Source: Lutraria lutraria
Lineage: Eukaryota; Mollusca; Bivalvia; Venerida; Mactridae
Direction: 5' to 3'
Length of the DNA: 64,000 nucleotides
Assembly (NCBI GenBank): GCA_964023205.1
Contig: OZ026838.1
Coordinates: 31,895,843 to 31,959,842, forward strand
Both the position numbers and the translations under genes were made by a program. Positions 27,301 through 33,723 of this stretch are shown here, one piece after another; the first letter of the stretch is position 1, and each line of letters starts with the position of its first letter. The notes below the pieces were generated by a model, which was not told the origin of the DNA, searched no databases, and worked only from the letters and a program-made list of their open reading frames with translations.

Positions 27301-28673
27301 TTGACCACTACCCCATGCAGGGTTATTTTCCAGTACAAGATTGTTCCTTTCAATCAATATATGTGCAGACATCTTCACAATATATTAAATGTGTGATTAT
27401 GGCAATGTGTGCATGAATATGTATAAAAGGTTTTAACTATTTGAATGTCTGTATAAACAAGATGTTTCATAATAGTTCAGGTTTTACACCAGCAATTCAA
27501 TATTTACAATATTTCAGTGATAAACTGACAGGCAAAAACATCCTATTAACCGACTGTGCTAAATTCTGTACCAGTTCTAACCTAGTTCAACTCAAGTAAA
27601 CAAGAGGGCTGTGGTGGCGCTCTTCTCGCTCACCTGAGTTAAGACTGCGACTTCAGTCATATCAATGTTTAACTAGGAGAATCTAATTCAAGACAGACAT
27701 TCAGAGCACCTTTCATCTAATTTGATACAGTGTTATCAAGGATTTCCTGTCAGTAGACCCTGTAACCTCTAGAATGTTAACATCCCCTATTGTGGACACT
27801 GGACACATGCACTCAGACATTGATTGGTCCTTATAGCTAACAGAGCACTATGGGCTCAGGTGAGCCAAAAATGGTAAAGCCAAGGTTTCAAACTCACAGA
27901 ACCCAGGGTATGTAAACCTAACACCTACCGTACTTTTTGAGCTAAGCGGAAACATTTCAGGTTGAAACATCAAACGATAAAGTACAACCAAGCCAGACAC
28001 AGACAATTCCATTTAGTGTAGATAATCATTTAATCAAGTTGACTGGGTTTGTTATCAGCCAGGAAACAAATTGCACAGTGCTGTTTTTTAATCGATGAGT
28101 AAACTTCATTTAGTGACACATCTGTCTAACATGAAATCATCTCATACAAATTAATGAGCAAGAAACATCAGCTGATAATCTTTACAAAATAATGTTTTTT
28201 TTATAAATATTGATCTATAGTTTTAGATATTTCTGTACCACAAATATTTCCATTCTAATAAAGCATTTAGCATCAAACCTGGTTAACTGTTGTGTCAAGA
28301 TGCTTTTAAATCTAACCAGATTTTCATTGAATTCTTAAGATCTGTAGGAAAATATGCAAAATGATGTCATGAACAATATGGAGGCCTCATGCTAAGGTAA
28401 GTTACATGACTATATATATGTATGACTAGTGATCACTTAAACCTGACTCACTGCTTTACGTTTAACAACCTCCCTTCTACAACAGTATGATTTTTTCCCC
28501 ACTTTATGCTTTAACTATTAATTTAACCTTTCTAGAGCAACAACCACTCTACAACAACATACCTTTACTACTCCTAAAGGGTGTTGCTTTGGAGAGGCTG
28601 CACTGTAACTGATAAGCAACATTTTTAGTAAAACACAAGCTACTTAATTTACCTCACCTGTTTGAGAAGCCAT
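222..28673 (-). CDS. Protein tyrosine phosphatase (PTP domain) gene, 7-exon model, 3' part off the left edge
   Basis: Joined exons on the minus strand: 28673-28658, 25931-25819, 21784-21694, 16078-16002, 2944-2908, 1205-1108 and 353-222, giving 564 coding bases (188 codons). Every internal junction has AG/GT borders and matching phase. The product has a short lysine/glutamate-rich lead, then PTP family motifs in order: RNVCQDVISFDHSLIRL (phosphotyrosine-loop region), DSDYINASYIK, YIATQGP, AAFWHLVWQEN, VVVMATGLFE, QCDKYWGD and KLVIRTFQ. Classical PTPs remove phosphate from tyrosine in cytosolic signalling proteins. The window holds roughly the first half of a domain usually about 250-280 residues long. 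The WPD loop, HCX5R cysteine loop and Q loop would lie to the left. No signal peptide or membrane segment is in the supported exons, so this could be a cytosolic PTP or the inner part of a receptor PTP. The tyrosine expected in the KNRY loop reads Cys, and the Lys of the usual KCxxYW motif reads Gln, which may weaken activity. Confidence is high for the PTP identity and lower for the first exon. Confidence 0.9.
354..1107 (-). other. PTP intron, 754 bp
   Basis: AT-rich intron between the QCDKYW exon and the FWHLVWQEN exon. I see no repeat or RNA gene in it beyond a short degenerate duplication: 'ctgtgccagac..taatgtgttgatgt' occurs near 814-839 and again near 902-926. Confidence 0.8.
1108..1205 (-). 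CDS. PTP gene exon: FWHLVWQEN / VVVMATGLFE
   Basis: A 98-bp exon with acceptor GTATCACAG and donor GCA/GTAAGT. The first two bases finish the Gly of TQGP, and the exon ends in phase 0. The peptide PRGKQVAAFWHLVWQENV continues as HVVVMATGLFENAA. It matches the PTP stretch T-x-x-D-F-W-x-M-[VI]-W-E-x-x, followed by [IV]-V-M-[LV]-T-x-x-x-E. The usual Asp before Phe-Trp is Ala here. Confidence 0.95.
1206..2907 (-). other. PTP intron, about 1.7 kb
   Basis: Intron between the YIATQG and FWHLVWQEN exons. It contains a minus-strand tRNA-headed SINE at about 2519-2735. The rest is unremarkable AT-rich sequence. Confidence 0.8.
2519..2735 (-). repeat. tRNA-headed SINE
   Basis: On the minus strand, a tRNA-like head (ATGGTCAAGTGGTTATGGTC as A-box region, GAGTTCAAATCCCATCTGGG as B-box region) is followed by 'ggacagcttcctc' and 'agtaggttgatggttc'. 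The tail segment recurs at about 60890-61130, and a similar head recurs at 40950-41095. Confidence 0.65.
2908..2944 (-). CDS. PTP gene micro-exon: YIATQG motif
   Basis: A 37-bp exon with acceptor TTATTTCAG and donor AAG/GTGAGT. It codes GYQSEREYIATQ and leaves one G that completes Gly in the next exon, giving the PTP signature YIATQGP. The intron before it is about 13.1 kb, so this very short exon is far from its 5' neighbour. It is too short to show up as an open frame and was found by its motif and splice sites. Confidence 0.92.
3181..4700. repeat. Minisatellite, 55-bp unit with a 25-bp sub-unit
   Basis: The first half is a 55-bp unit (gacaataagtttcacaatat / ggagttcagagacaataaac / aaaatggaaaactga). 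From about 3920 a shorter 25-bp unit (gacaatacacaatatggagt + tctgg) is mixed in. From about 4600 the array decays (ttccagctaggtg...). Open frames of 60-110 codons on both strands here come from the repeat, not from genes. Confidence 0.95.
4885..5030 (+). mobile_element. TACAGT MITE family B, 5' part only
   Basis: Matches copies at 8737-8930, 43226-43405 and 45903-46040 through 'gttagtggc.acct.tgaataaa', 'ccatcattgattatttagaac' and 'caataaaggtcacaatgtgtc'. Its far end has been replaced by the 35-bp minisatellite that follows. Confidence 0.7.
5007..5425. repeat. Minisatellite, 35-bp unit, about 12 copies
   Basis: The unit is 'aaggccacaatatgtccttc' + 'ccaatagctgtatcc'. One copy carries a 5-bp insertion (near 5125-5133). 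The array starts inside a family B MITE and its unit includes MITE sequence, so it seems to have grown from the MITE. The unit is not a multiple of three, but frames stay open because it lacks stops in all three minus-strand frames. Confidence 0.95.
5836..6478. mobile_element. Bivalve-type interspersed element with (ACTA)n tract
   Basis: Contains degenerate repeats of 'gaccttgac.tttga', 'cacatcatctcattg' and 'tatgtcaatgcataa.ggaga'. Then come 'ggacagactaactaactaac' and a closing 'gagctgactgcaagcgggtt'. The layout (repeated internal modules, then a tetranucleotide tract after 'ggacagac') matches the GACCGACC element at 19.0 and 29.9 kb in style but not in sequence. No coding capacity is seen. 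Confidence 0.55.
6886..7207 (+). mobile_element. AACAAGAGGGCC-family element, short internally deleted copy plus fragment
   Basis: A fragment at 6886-6940 (aggacaagatggcccatt...gctcacctgagaac) is followed by a fuller copy from 7019. That copy begins AACAAGAGGGCCAAGATGGC and ends near 'gctgagctaaaaaaat'. Compared with the about 790-bp copy at 14.6 kb it keeps both ends but lacks the middle. Confidence 0.6.
8300..8515 (+). repeat. Interspersed repeat, inverted partner at 37.4-37.6 kb
   Basis: The segment holding 'gataatcaaagtactgaaag', 'catggcagatgtagaaaaat' and 'ctgaactatcgttcag' reappears, diverged and on the opposite strand, at about 37435-37600. No terminal repeat or coding capacity is seen. 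Confidence 0.55.
8554..8735. mobile_element. TACAGT MITE family A
   Basis: Starts TACAGTGCAACCTCTCC and ends GGAGAGGTTGTACTGTA, forming terminal inverted repeats. The interior includes 'aagcaacaccctttgggag' and 'cttgcagtgggaaaaaatca'. Other copies lie at 11737-11905, 21854-22036, 23776-23960 and 28465-28607. TA followed by CAGT and 'AACCTCT' is typical of pogo/Tc1-mariner ends, which I take as the likely source of mobilising enzyme. Confidence 0.8.
8737..8930 (+). mobile_element. TACAGT MITE family B
   Basis: Abuts the family A copy just before it. It holds 'ctgccatctttgaataaggg', 'ccatcattgattatttagaa' and 'ccacctttcaataaatgcca'. It is non-coding. The two MITE families lie end to end here. 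Confidence 0.65.
9620..10208. repeat. Minisatellite, 39-45 bp degenerate units
   Basis: The unit is 'acaaagttttatgagattct' + 'gtccactcacttgtacagt', with variable insertions in the early copies. It is the older, more diverged part of the array that becomes the uniform 39-bp array at 10.2 kb. It carries spurious open frames on both strands. Confidence 0.9.
10209..11427. repeat. Minisatellite, uniform 39-bp unit, about 31 copies
   Basis: The unit is 'acaaagttctatgataatct' + 'gtccactaacattagcggt'. Two site variants alternate (gataat/gagaat and gcagt/gcggt). Because 39 is a multiple of three, a frame of 312 codons stays open and repeats the 13 residues G-T-K-F-Y-D-N-L-S-T-N-I-S. There is no start context, splice support or non-repeat flank, so I do not call it a gene. 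Confidence 0.95.
11737..11905. mobile_element. TACAGT MITE family A
   Basis: Shares 'caacaccctttg.gag', 'cttgcagtgggaaaaaatca' and 'gctctggagaggttgtactg' with the copy at 8554. Terminal inverted repeats are still visible. Confidence 0.75.
13512..13680 (-). mobile_element. Possible Penelope-like retroelement 3' relic with hammerhead-like core
   Basis: On the minus strand, CCTGAAGAAGGGCAAGAGCC continues with CGAAAATTTGAAACTGAGTC. It shows a CUGANGA-like box, a GGGC-AAGA-GCCC hairpin, a GAAAC box and GUC. Flanking AAATAA and TTATTT can pair as stem I. This order resembles type I hammerhead ribozymes found at Penelope-like element ends. The hairpin is offset from the boxes, so the fold is imperfect. 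A CRE-like TGACGTCA lies at about 13605. Confidence 0.35.
14634..15423 (+). mobile_element. AACAAGAGGGCC-family element, near full length
   Basis: Begins AACAAGAGGGCCAAGATGGC (a small palindrome GGGCCAAGATGGCCC). It has about five degenerate internal modules ('gacctagttttt.accc.agatgaccca', 'cattctgacaaa.ttt..tgaagatccaatcaaaac') and ends 'tgacatgtgagctaaaaa'. Other copies or fragments lie at 6.9-7.2, 27.6 and 45.2 kb. It is non-coding. Confidence 0.8.
16002..16078 (-). CDS. PTP gene exon: DYINASYIK motif
   Basis: A 77-bp exon with acceptor TTATTTACAG and donor AAG/GTAAGT. It begins with two bases completing Phe and ends on a codon boundary. The peptide is FDHSLIRLCRVPPKD then DSDYINASYIK, one of the most diagnostic PTP motifs. 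On the 5' side (higher coordinates) a 38-bp minisatellite begins about 100 bases from the acceptor. Confidence 0.95.
16182..16866. repeat. Minisatellite, 38-bp unit, 18 copies, beside a PTP exon
   Basis: The unit is 'gccttacttattctactttc' + 'tagttggcagatttcaaa', with few variants. The array ends about 100 bases 5' (gene sense) of exon 16078-16002. On the gene's sense strand each unit reads 'gaataagtaaggc' and so carries an AA/GTAAGG donor-like site. Confidence 0.95.
17777..18655. mobile_element. TTAA-flanked element with inverted ends, 879 bp
   Basis: The left end is TTAAGGTATCTGGCTTGG and the right end is its exact reverse complement CCAAGCCAGATACCTTAA. TTAA at both ends fits the target preference of piggyBac-type transposases. 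No transposase frame remains; the longest internal frame (about 60 codons on the minus strand near 18.1-18.25 kb) shows nothing I recognise. It is probably a non-autonomous element. Confidence 0.7.
19026..19525. mobile_element. GACCTTGACC / GACCGACC interspersed element
   Basis: Begins 'actgccacagagtgacttaa'. Modules 'gtgaccttgaccttggagat', 'attgacgtaatt' and 'gtcccatgatggtgaacaaa' recur twice. It ends 'gggacagaccgaccgaccga'. The copy at 29853-30340 is very similar. It is non-coding. Confidence 0.75.
20890..21552. repeat. Pair of related segments with TTTTATTTTGG...CGCCAA
   Basis: 'gttttattttggcagtcaac' at about 20897 and 'gttttattttggtggttggt' at about 21479 are each followed by similar text (aaccatcaaatctagacc against aaccgccaaatatagaac). 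It may be one degenerate repeat bounded by two related segments. Nothing else is recognised between them. Confidence 0.35.
21694..21784 (-). CDS. PTP gene exon: phosphotyrosine-loop region
   Basis: A 91-bp exon with acceptor TTTTCAG and donor CTT/GTAAGT. It starts in phase 0 and leaves one base (T). The peptide begins AIVRNQEEYPC and ends NTPRNVCQDVIS; the split codon joins the next exon to give DVISFDHSLIRL. This matches the classical PTP stretch N-x-x-K-N-R-Y-x-D-[IV]-x-x-[FY]-D-H-S-R. The sequence reads R-N-V-C where most active PTPs have K-N-R-Y, so the phosphotyrosine-stacking Tyr is Cys here. Confidence 0.9.
21854..22036. mobile_element. TACAGT MITE family A
   Basis: Begins TACAGTACAACCTCTGTAGA and ends with 'gatgaggttttactgta'. 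It lies 70 bases 5' of the PTP exon 21784-21694. The interior differs from the other copies in repeating 'gttgctctacagagg'. Confidence 0.75.
23150..23218 (-). repeat. tRNA-like SINE head
   Basis: On the minus strand GTGGGAATGGTGGTCCAGTG carries an A-box-like region, and CCCTGGTTCAAATCCCGCCC carries a B-box. The spacing suits a tRNA, but it lacks a paired acceptor stem, so I read it as a SINE head rather than a working tRNA. Confidence 0.55.
23590..23772 (+). repeat. Interspersed repeat, partner at 32.4-32.7 kb
   Basis: 'aagtcaaaaaggggccataa', then 'ctcctgtgaaaatgtt' and 'tgaaatatttcttgagttat', recur at 32446-32670. It sits directly against the TACAGT MITE at 23776. Confidence 0.7.
23776..23960. 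mobile_element. TACAGT MITE family A
   Basis: Starts TACAGTGCAACCTCTCCAGA and ends 'cttgaaaggttgtactgta'. It is very close to the 8554 copy. Confidence 0.8.
24802..25105. repeat. Long inverted repeat (fold-back), GGACATTTGCCCCC
   Basis: The left half carries 'ggacatttgcccccaatgct' twice (about 24807 and 24873) with a C-run; the right half carries 'gcattgggggcaaatgtcca' and related copies (25050-25100). The two halves pair with a G-rich centre near 25010-25030. There is no coding capacity; it is a likely fold-back transposon or palindromic satellite. Confidence 0.7.
25819..25931 (-). CDS. PTP gene exon: N-terminal helical lead of the phosphatase domain
   Basis: A 113-bp exon. The acceptor is CAATCTTCCACAG and the donor CGG/GTAAGT. 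It begins with two bases that finish a Glu codon and ends on a codon boundary. The peptide runs from EKEEKAIAAIKKEPI to KKLDKYLTFEVR. The segment PIQADQFLQKLRQKKLDKYL fits the amphipathic helix that precedes the PTP core in many receptor PTPs, where a basic stretch is followed by a helix packed on the domain. The reading frame continues open for about 103 more codons 5' of the acceptor (to 26274), so a longer or retained form of this exon cannot be excluded. Confidence 0.8.
26445..26522. mobile_element. 78-bp palindromic element, copy 1
   Basis: Starts TCGAGGGCTCAGCGCAACAC and ends ACCCTCGA. The roughly 30-nt arms pair around an 18-nt loop (here with 'ttgttcttatttcaatatg'). Four other copies have the same length. 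This copy is more diverged in the arms. Confidence 0.85.
27599..27870 (+). mobile_element. AACAAGAGGG-family element, diverged copy
   Basis: Starts AACAAGAGGGCTGTGGTGGC, then 'tctcgctcacctgag', and ends 'gctcaggtgagccaaaaa'. It shares end layout with the 14.6-kb element but has a different interior. Confidence 0.55.
28465..28607 (-). mobile_element. TACAGT MITE family A, truncated
   Basis: Reverse orientation. The intact end is at 28607 (TACAGTGCAGCCTCTCCAAA on the minus strand); the other terminus is lost. It lies about 50 bases from the candidate PTP first exon. Confidence 0.7.
28658..28673 (-). CDS. Candidate first coding exon of the PTP gene (MASQT)
   Basis: On the minus strand an ATG sits in a strong start context (AAAATGGCT) and codes MASQT, followed by a CAG/GTGAGG donor. 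The exon leaves one base (G), exactly what the next exon at 25931 needs to make Glu, so the join reads MASQT-EKEEKAI. An in-frame TAA lies just upstream of the ATG with no AG between them, so if this exon is used the protein must start here. It lies about 50 bases from a TACAGT-type MITE (28465-28607). This rests on phase, start context and donor only; no homology supports so short a peptide, and a receptor form could start elsewhere. Confidence 0.5.
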
Positions 28674-29714
28674 TTTACATTACATTTGATGTTATTTTTT
28701 GTATTGATATTCAATAAAACATGAGGGTTATCTTTCATTACAATTATTTTATGAGTCCTAAACATCATAGAATACAAACAGCATATTATAAATCATTTGA
28801 TAAATATCAAAACAAACGAATCTTTACGAATACCTCTAGCTAAGTCTGGAAACTACTAAAATACAGAATACAGTTCAGGCAAGTGATAAATTATGTGTTA
28901 CTTAATATTAACACAATTATCTGTATAATTGAAACAAAGTGATATTTTAAGTCTTGGCTTATAGATTTAAGAGGTATTTTAAGCCATTATTGGAAATTAC
29001 ACAGCAAAATGACAGTTAATTTATACTGAACTCTTACAAATTTAACATACTGTCACTTTAAGGTATAAATCAATCTCTGCACAATACATTTTCATTAACA
29101 AGTATTGACAAATTAATAATGTTATAACTCACTTTATTTTATTTCATCAACTGACATGTGATTCAGTTTCATATTTCTCAAATATAGGATTAAAGTACCA
29201 GTCTCTACATGATTGTATTAAGCCAGTGTGAAAAGAAGAATATGTGCCAGGTAGACTATAAGATTATATGAACTTAATAGTCAATATTCAGACATTCAGG
29301 TGCAAAGCTTGCTAAACAAATATGCAATTTTTATGGGTAATTTAATTCTGTAGCATGCAAGTTTTGTGCTAAAATCTCAGTGCAAGGATCCATTACTTTA
29401 ATTAAATAACAAATTATTTATTTTTGTATAAAAAGTGTTATCCATTGGGTGAAAGAATTTGTGAGGTGGTACAATATGATAACAGACATAAGCATCATTC
29501 AGACAACTAAATAGTTTATTTTATGCAGTAGATTCACAGTTATTGTTGGTGTTAAGGCTCTTGAGACATTTTTATTCTTAAGTTTTTTTATTTCAGTAGT
29601 TTTTATATTCACATGGGAATATTTCACCACTTTAATGAGGAAGAATATTATGGAATAAGATCTGAACCAGTCTGCCAGAATATATACAGACTGGAACTAG
29701 ACTAAACTTTGACT

Positions 29715-29852
29715 GGTACTAAACAGAATATAGACTGATGCTGAACTGATACCAAACAAAATATAGACTGATACTGAACTGATACTAAACAAAATATAGA
29801 CTGATACTGAACTGATACTAAACAAAATATAGACTGATACGGAACAAACTAG
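29715..29852. repeat. Minisatellite, 22-bp unit, left part of a split array
   Basis: The units are 'actgatactgaactgatact' and 'aaacaaaatatag'. The same unit resumes at 30341 after the inserted element. Confidence 0.85.
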
Positions 29853-30340
29853 AACTGCCACAGAGTGACTTAAAATACCCCCACATACTGCCTTGTCACA
29901 GATCCAAGTGTGACCTTGACCTTGGAGATATTGACGTAATTCTTTCGCATGACACACTGTCCCATGATGGTGAACAAATGTACCAAGCAATTAAAAAATC
30001 TCACAATGAATGACATAGTTATGGCCCGTACAAGCTCACTTTTTACATTTGACCTCCAAGTGTGACCTTGACCTTGGGGATATTGACGTCATTCCGTCCC
30101 ATGATGGTAAACAAATGTACCAAGCAATTAAAAAATCTCACAATGAATGACATAGTTATGGCCTGTTCAAGCTCATTTGACCTTGACCTTGGAGATATTG
30201 ACGTAATTCTTTCACATGACACACTGTCCCATGATAGTGAACAAAAGTACCAAGTAATTAAAAAATCCTTTAATCCATAGAGAAGTTACAGAGCGGACAA
30301 GTTTCGGGACAGACCGACCGACCGACCGACAAAGTGACTC
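29853..30340. mobile_element. GACCTTGACC / GACCGACC element inserted in a minisatellite
   Basis: Close copy of 19026-19525: begins 'actgccacagagtgacttaa', three 'ccttgaccttgg.gatattgacgt' modules, ends 'gggacagaccgaccgaccga' and 'caaagtgact'. The 22-bp minisatellite lies directly on both sides. Confidence 0.8.
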
Positions 30341-31085
30341 AATATAGACTGATGCTGAACAAAATATAGACTGAAGCTGAACAAAATATAGACTGATACT
30401 GAACAAAATATAGATTGATGCTAAAGCTAAACATGAACTGATACTGAACAAAATATGAACTGATACTGAACAAAATATGAACTGATACTGAACAAAATAT
30501 AGACATATAGACTGATGCTAAAGCTAAACATGAACTGATACCGAACAAAATATGGACTGATACTGAACAAAATATAGACATATAGACTGATGCTAAAGCT
30601 AAACATGAACTGATACTGAACCAAATATGGACTGATACTGAACAAAATATGGATTGATACTGAACAAAATATAGACTGATTATACTGAACAAAATATAGA
30701 CTGATACTGAACAAAATATAGACTGATGCTAAAGCTAAACATGAACTGATACGGAACAAAATATGGACTGATACTGAACAAAATATAGACTGATTATACT
30801 GAACAAAATATAGACTGATACTGAACAAAATATAGACTGATGCTGAACAAAATATGGACCGATACTAGATAAAATATAGACTGATACTGAACAAAGTATA
30901 GACTGATACTGAACAAAATATAGACTGATACTGAACAAAATATGAACTGATACTGAACTGATACTGAACATAATATAGAATGATACTGAACAAAATATAG
31001 ACTGATACTGAACAAAATATAGACTGGTACTGAATAAAATATAGACTGGTACTGAACAAAACATTATTGATACTAAAGCTAAACA
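30341..31085. repeat. Minisatellite, 22-bp unit, right part
   Basis: The unit is 'actgatactgaacaaaatat' + 'ag', with a higher-order block containing 'gatgctaaagctaaacatga' repeated four times between 30416 and 30750. Open frames with runs of F-S-I-S-L-Y-F-V-Q-Y are repeat artefacts. Confidence 0.95.
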
Positions 31086-31756
31086 CCATGTGTTACTGAT
31101 ATAACTGTTGTCACCCAATAATCTTGGTGAGACATCTCAGTAATAAATCACAGTTAGATATTTCTTAGAAAAAAATCACCAACTGTCATAAGAGTGTATA
31201 AAACAGTAAAAATGGAAATCATAAAACATGTATCCAGGTGATATAAATAACAGAATTAATACCATACATTAATAAGCATCATTTTCCTACGGAGAAATTC
31301 ACATGTAACATTATTTTCTGAGTGTGCAACTTTGCTATTACGTAAGAATAACATAACAACTGGTGCCATAAGATTTCTGGAATGTTCTTTCTACTCACCA
31401 TCTCTCCAACAGCCTTGAATTGTCAAAATGTAATAAAAATAATTATGATGAATCCACAGTTAACGTCTGAATTTAGGTGAATGTACTTTAAGTAAATATG
31501 GAAATTTAAATACTAAAATTTCTTTTTCTTCTACTTCATCACAGACTGATTTACCTCAATCTTTCAAACACACTCACTAGACCATTTAAGTAACAAAATA
31601 TTGAACATGGCACTATTTTAATGTCAGTAGAGAATATTTCTTCCTACCGTGTGAACACAATGTAAGAGAACCCTCCTTTTTAAGGTTTTGACTAATGATA
31701 AATAAGAGCTATACATACATGTACAAATCAAGGAAATATTGTGGTGAGTCTACATT

Positions 31757-31834
31757 TCGAGGGTTCAACGCAACAGTGTCGTAACTCATACTGAAATAAG
31801 AACAAGTTACGACAGTGTTGCGTTGAACCCTCGA
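31757..31834. mobile_element. 78-bp palindromic element, copy 2 (best preserved)
   Basis: Starts TCGAGGGTTCAACGCAACAG and ends GTTGCGTTGAACCCTCGA. Arms of 30 nt pair with a single mismatch around an 18-nt loop, in the opposite orientation to copies 1, 4 and 5. Confidence 0.9.
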
Positions 31835-32445
31835 TTTGTATTGAATGGTTTGAAGAAAACAAATCAAATGAATCATTATTCAGTGAAAAGAATCTAAAAA
31901 ACTTAACTTCCCCAGAGCCTCATTCCATCACTTCAGAAACTATTCTGATAAATTTGTAGTTTTGTTCAATATCAACCAACAGCTGATGTCTTAACATAGT
32001 TTTTATGTTAAGTTTGGGACCCCTTCAAAAAGATTTCAAGAAAACATGATTGAATATTTCTTGAACTCATGGTCTTGCCTAGTTCATGAATAGTTCATGA
32101 ACAGCTCATGAATAGCTCATGAAGTATGAATATCTCTTTAAAATTGACAGCTAGGGGAAACCAGTGAATAAATTAATCATCATCAATATTTTTGTTGCAA
32201 TTAAAAGTAACATGAGAAACAAACATGTTAATCAATGCTAGGATGTACCTTCACATTTTTTACCCATCTTCATCAGGCCATACTTAAACAATTGCATGTT
32301 GGCAGTTAAAAAATTATAAATAATTGCCCAACCTGGAAATATTATGCACTTGTGACAAAAAATTTTTTTGTTCCATATAATCCATGTTTTTGATTTCAGT
32401 ACAAGCATATAATGTTAACAGACAAATAAAAATGAAGCTAGATAA

Positions 32446-32670
32446 AACTAGAAATGTGTCCAGAGAACACAATTGCTCTTGCTGAGAGCTAAGTCAAAAA
32501 GGGGCCATAACTCTAGTGAAAATGTTCGGATTTTAACAGAAATCAGACTTGGCCTGTATTTTATCATTATATACATTCATGTAAAATATGAAACCAATCC
32601 ATGAAATATTTTTTGAGTTATTGCTCAGAAACCAAAATTTGGACAGATGGATGCAAGGTCGGACAGCAGT
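32446..32670 (+). repeat. Interspersed repeat, partner at 23.6 kb
   Basis: Begins 'aactagaaatgtgtccagag' and includes 'aagtcaaaaaggggccataa' and 'tgagttattgctcagaaacc', followed by 'ggacagatggatgcaaggtc'. It resembles bivalve elements that end in 'ggacag' plus short repeats. Confidence 0.65.
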
Positions 32671-33636
32671 CTGGGGTTATAATTATATTACTCTTTATGC
32701 CCTTCCACTACACTATTTTGAATGGTGGGGGGGGGGGGGGCATACAAAATGCCTACCTACCTACTCACTGTTTGGGTTGTGTAATTGCAACGAACATTTT
32801 TTAAGGATGGCCTTATGGCTATAACTTTTTTTGTTATTTAGTGATAATTAATGTATCCTGTACAGTTCTATTCTTTTATGCTTAGAAGAGAACCAATGCT
32901 TATTAGTTTTTTATTTATATTAACGATACTGACAAGTCATTTTAAGTGATGTAAATACTAAATTGATACTTAATTAGTGACCACAGGTGATATTTTAACA
33001 GATTATATCAAAAGTTATTTTAAAGCATTATTGAAAAATGTTACAAGGTAAATAATACTTTTAATTGTACTGTACAAATAAAAAGACATGGTAAAAAAAA
33101 GATTATCTAATAAAGAAACCAAGTACAAGAAGTATTTACCGCAGTGCACAACATAATTTGGAACAAGTTATAGAGGCGATATTTTATGATATCAAGCTTC
33201 ATTCCTCCAGGTTAGTAACTTTATTCTACATTCTCAGACAAAATTTAAATAACAATTATACGTTACGACATCTTCAAAATTTAAATATTGGATGTTTTAT
33301 TCCCGTATATATTCCATGGGGACACATTTGAGAAATTACAAAGAATTTATCTCAATTATACGTCTTACAGTTCGCTGTGAACATATCTTCAACTAAATAT
33401 ATTTTTGGCATTAGCACAGAACCGAATAGATTTCCATTATTAAAACTTTCATGAATACTCCACTGTATTAGATCATATTTAACATTTTATAAACAATTCC
33501 CAACTGAATAAAACCACAAATATATTTTCTTATTCCAAAAGACTGATGATTTTATAATTCCATACAGGATTCAGCCCGAAACATCACTACAATAATTACG
33601 CCATCAGTAAACACTGCAAGACTAAGTTATACTTAC

Positions 33637-33723
33637 ATACAAAGGTAATGATATACCATCTGCAACCATCAAATGCTGATTAGATGTCTTTTGTTGCACA
33701 ACTATTGTGATATTTTCATAGTT
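33637..33723 (-). CDS. Possible extra exon (juxtamembrane-like), unplaced
   Basis: An 87-bp stretch, fully open in one frame, between an acceptor (ATGTAATCAG) and a strong donor (TAT/GTAAGT). It codes NYENITIVVQQKTSNQHLMV then ADGISLPLY. It is phase 0 at both ends, so it can be skipped without breaking frame. A Y-E-N-I motif before a PTP domain would suit a juxtamembrane segment of a receptor form. It cannot join exon 25931 directly, because that exon needs one base from its predecessor, so an unseen exon would have to lie between. There is no homology I can name. Confidence 0.3.

Larger units (their letters stand above)
16079..28657 (-). other. PTP introns from 16.1 to 28.7 kb
   Basis: Three introns (16079-21693, 21785-25818, 25932-28657). 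They contain the 38-bp minisatellite at 16.2 kb, a TTAA-ended element at 17.8-18.7 kb, a GACCTTGACC element at 19.0-19.5 kb, TACAGT MITEs at 21.9, 23.8 and 28.5 kb, a tRNA-like SINE head at 23.2 kb, an inverted repeat at 24.8-25.1 kb, a 78-bp palindrome at 26.4 kb and an AACAAGAGGG element at 27.6 kb. The rest is plain AT-rich DNA. Confidence 0.7.

Noticed and set aside
31396..31410. 15-bp micro-exon candidate (AVGEM) on the minus strand
   Set aside because: Good donor, but the acceptor is weak and the phase does not connect it to the PTP exons.
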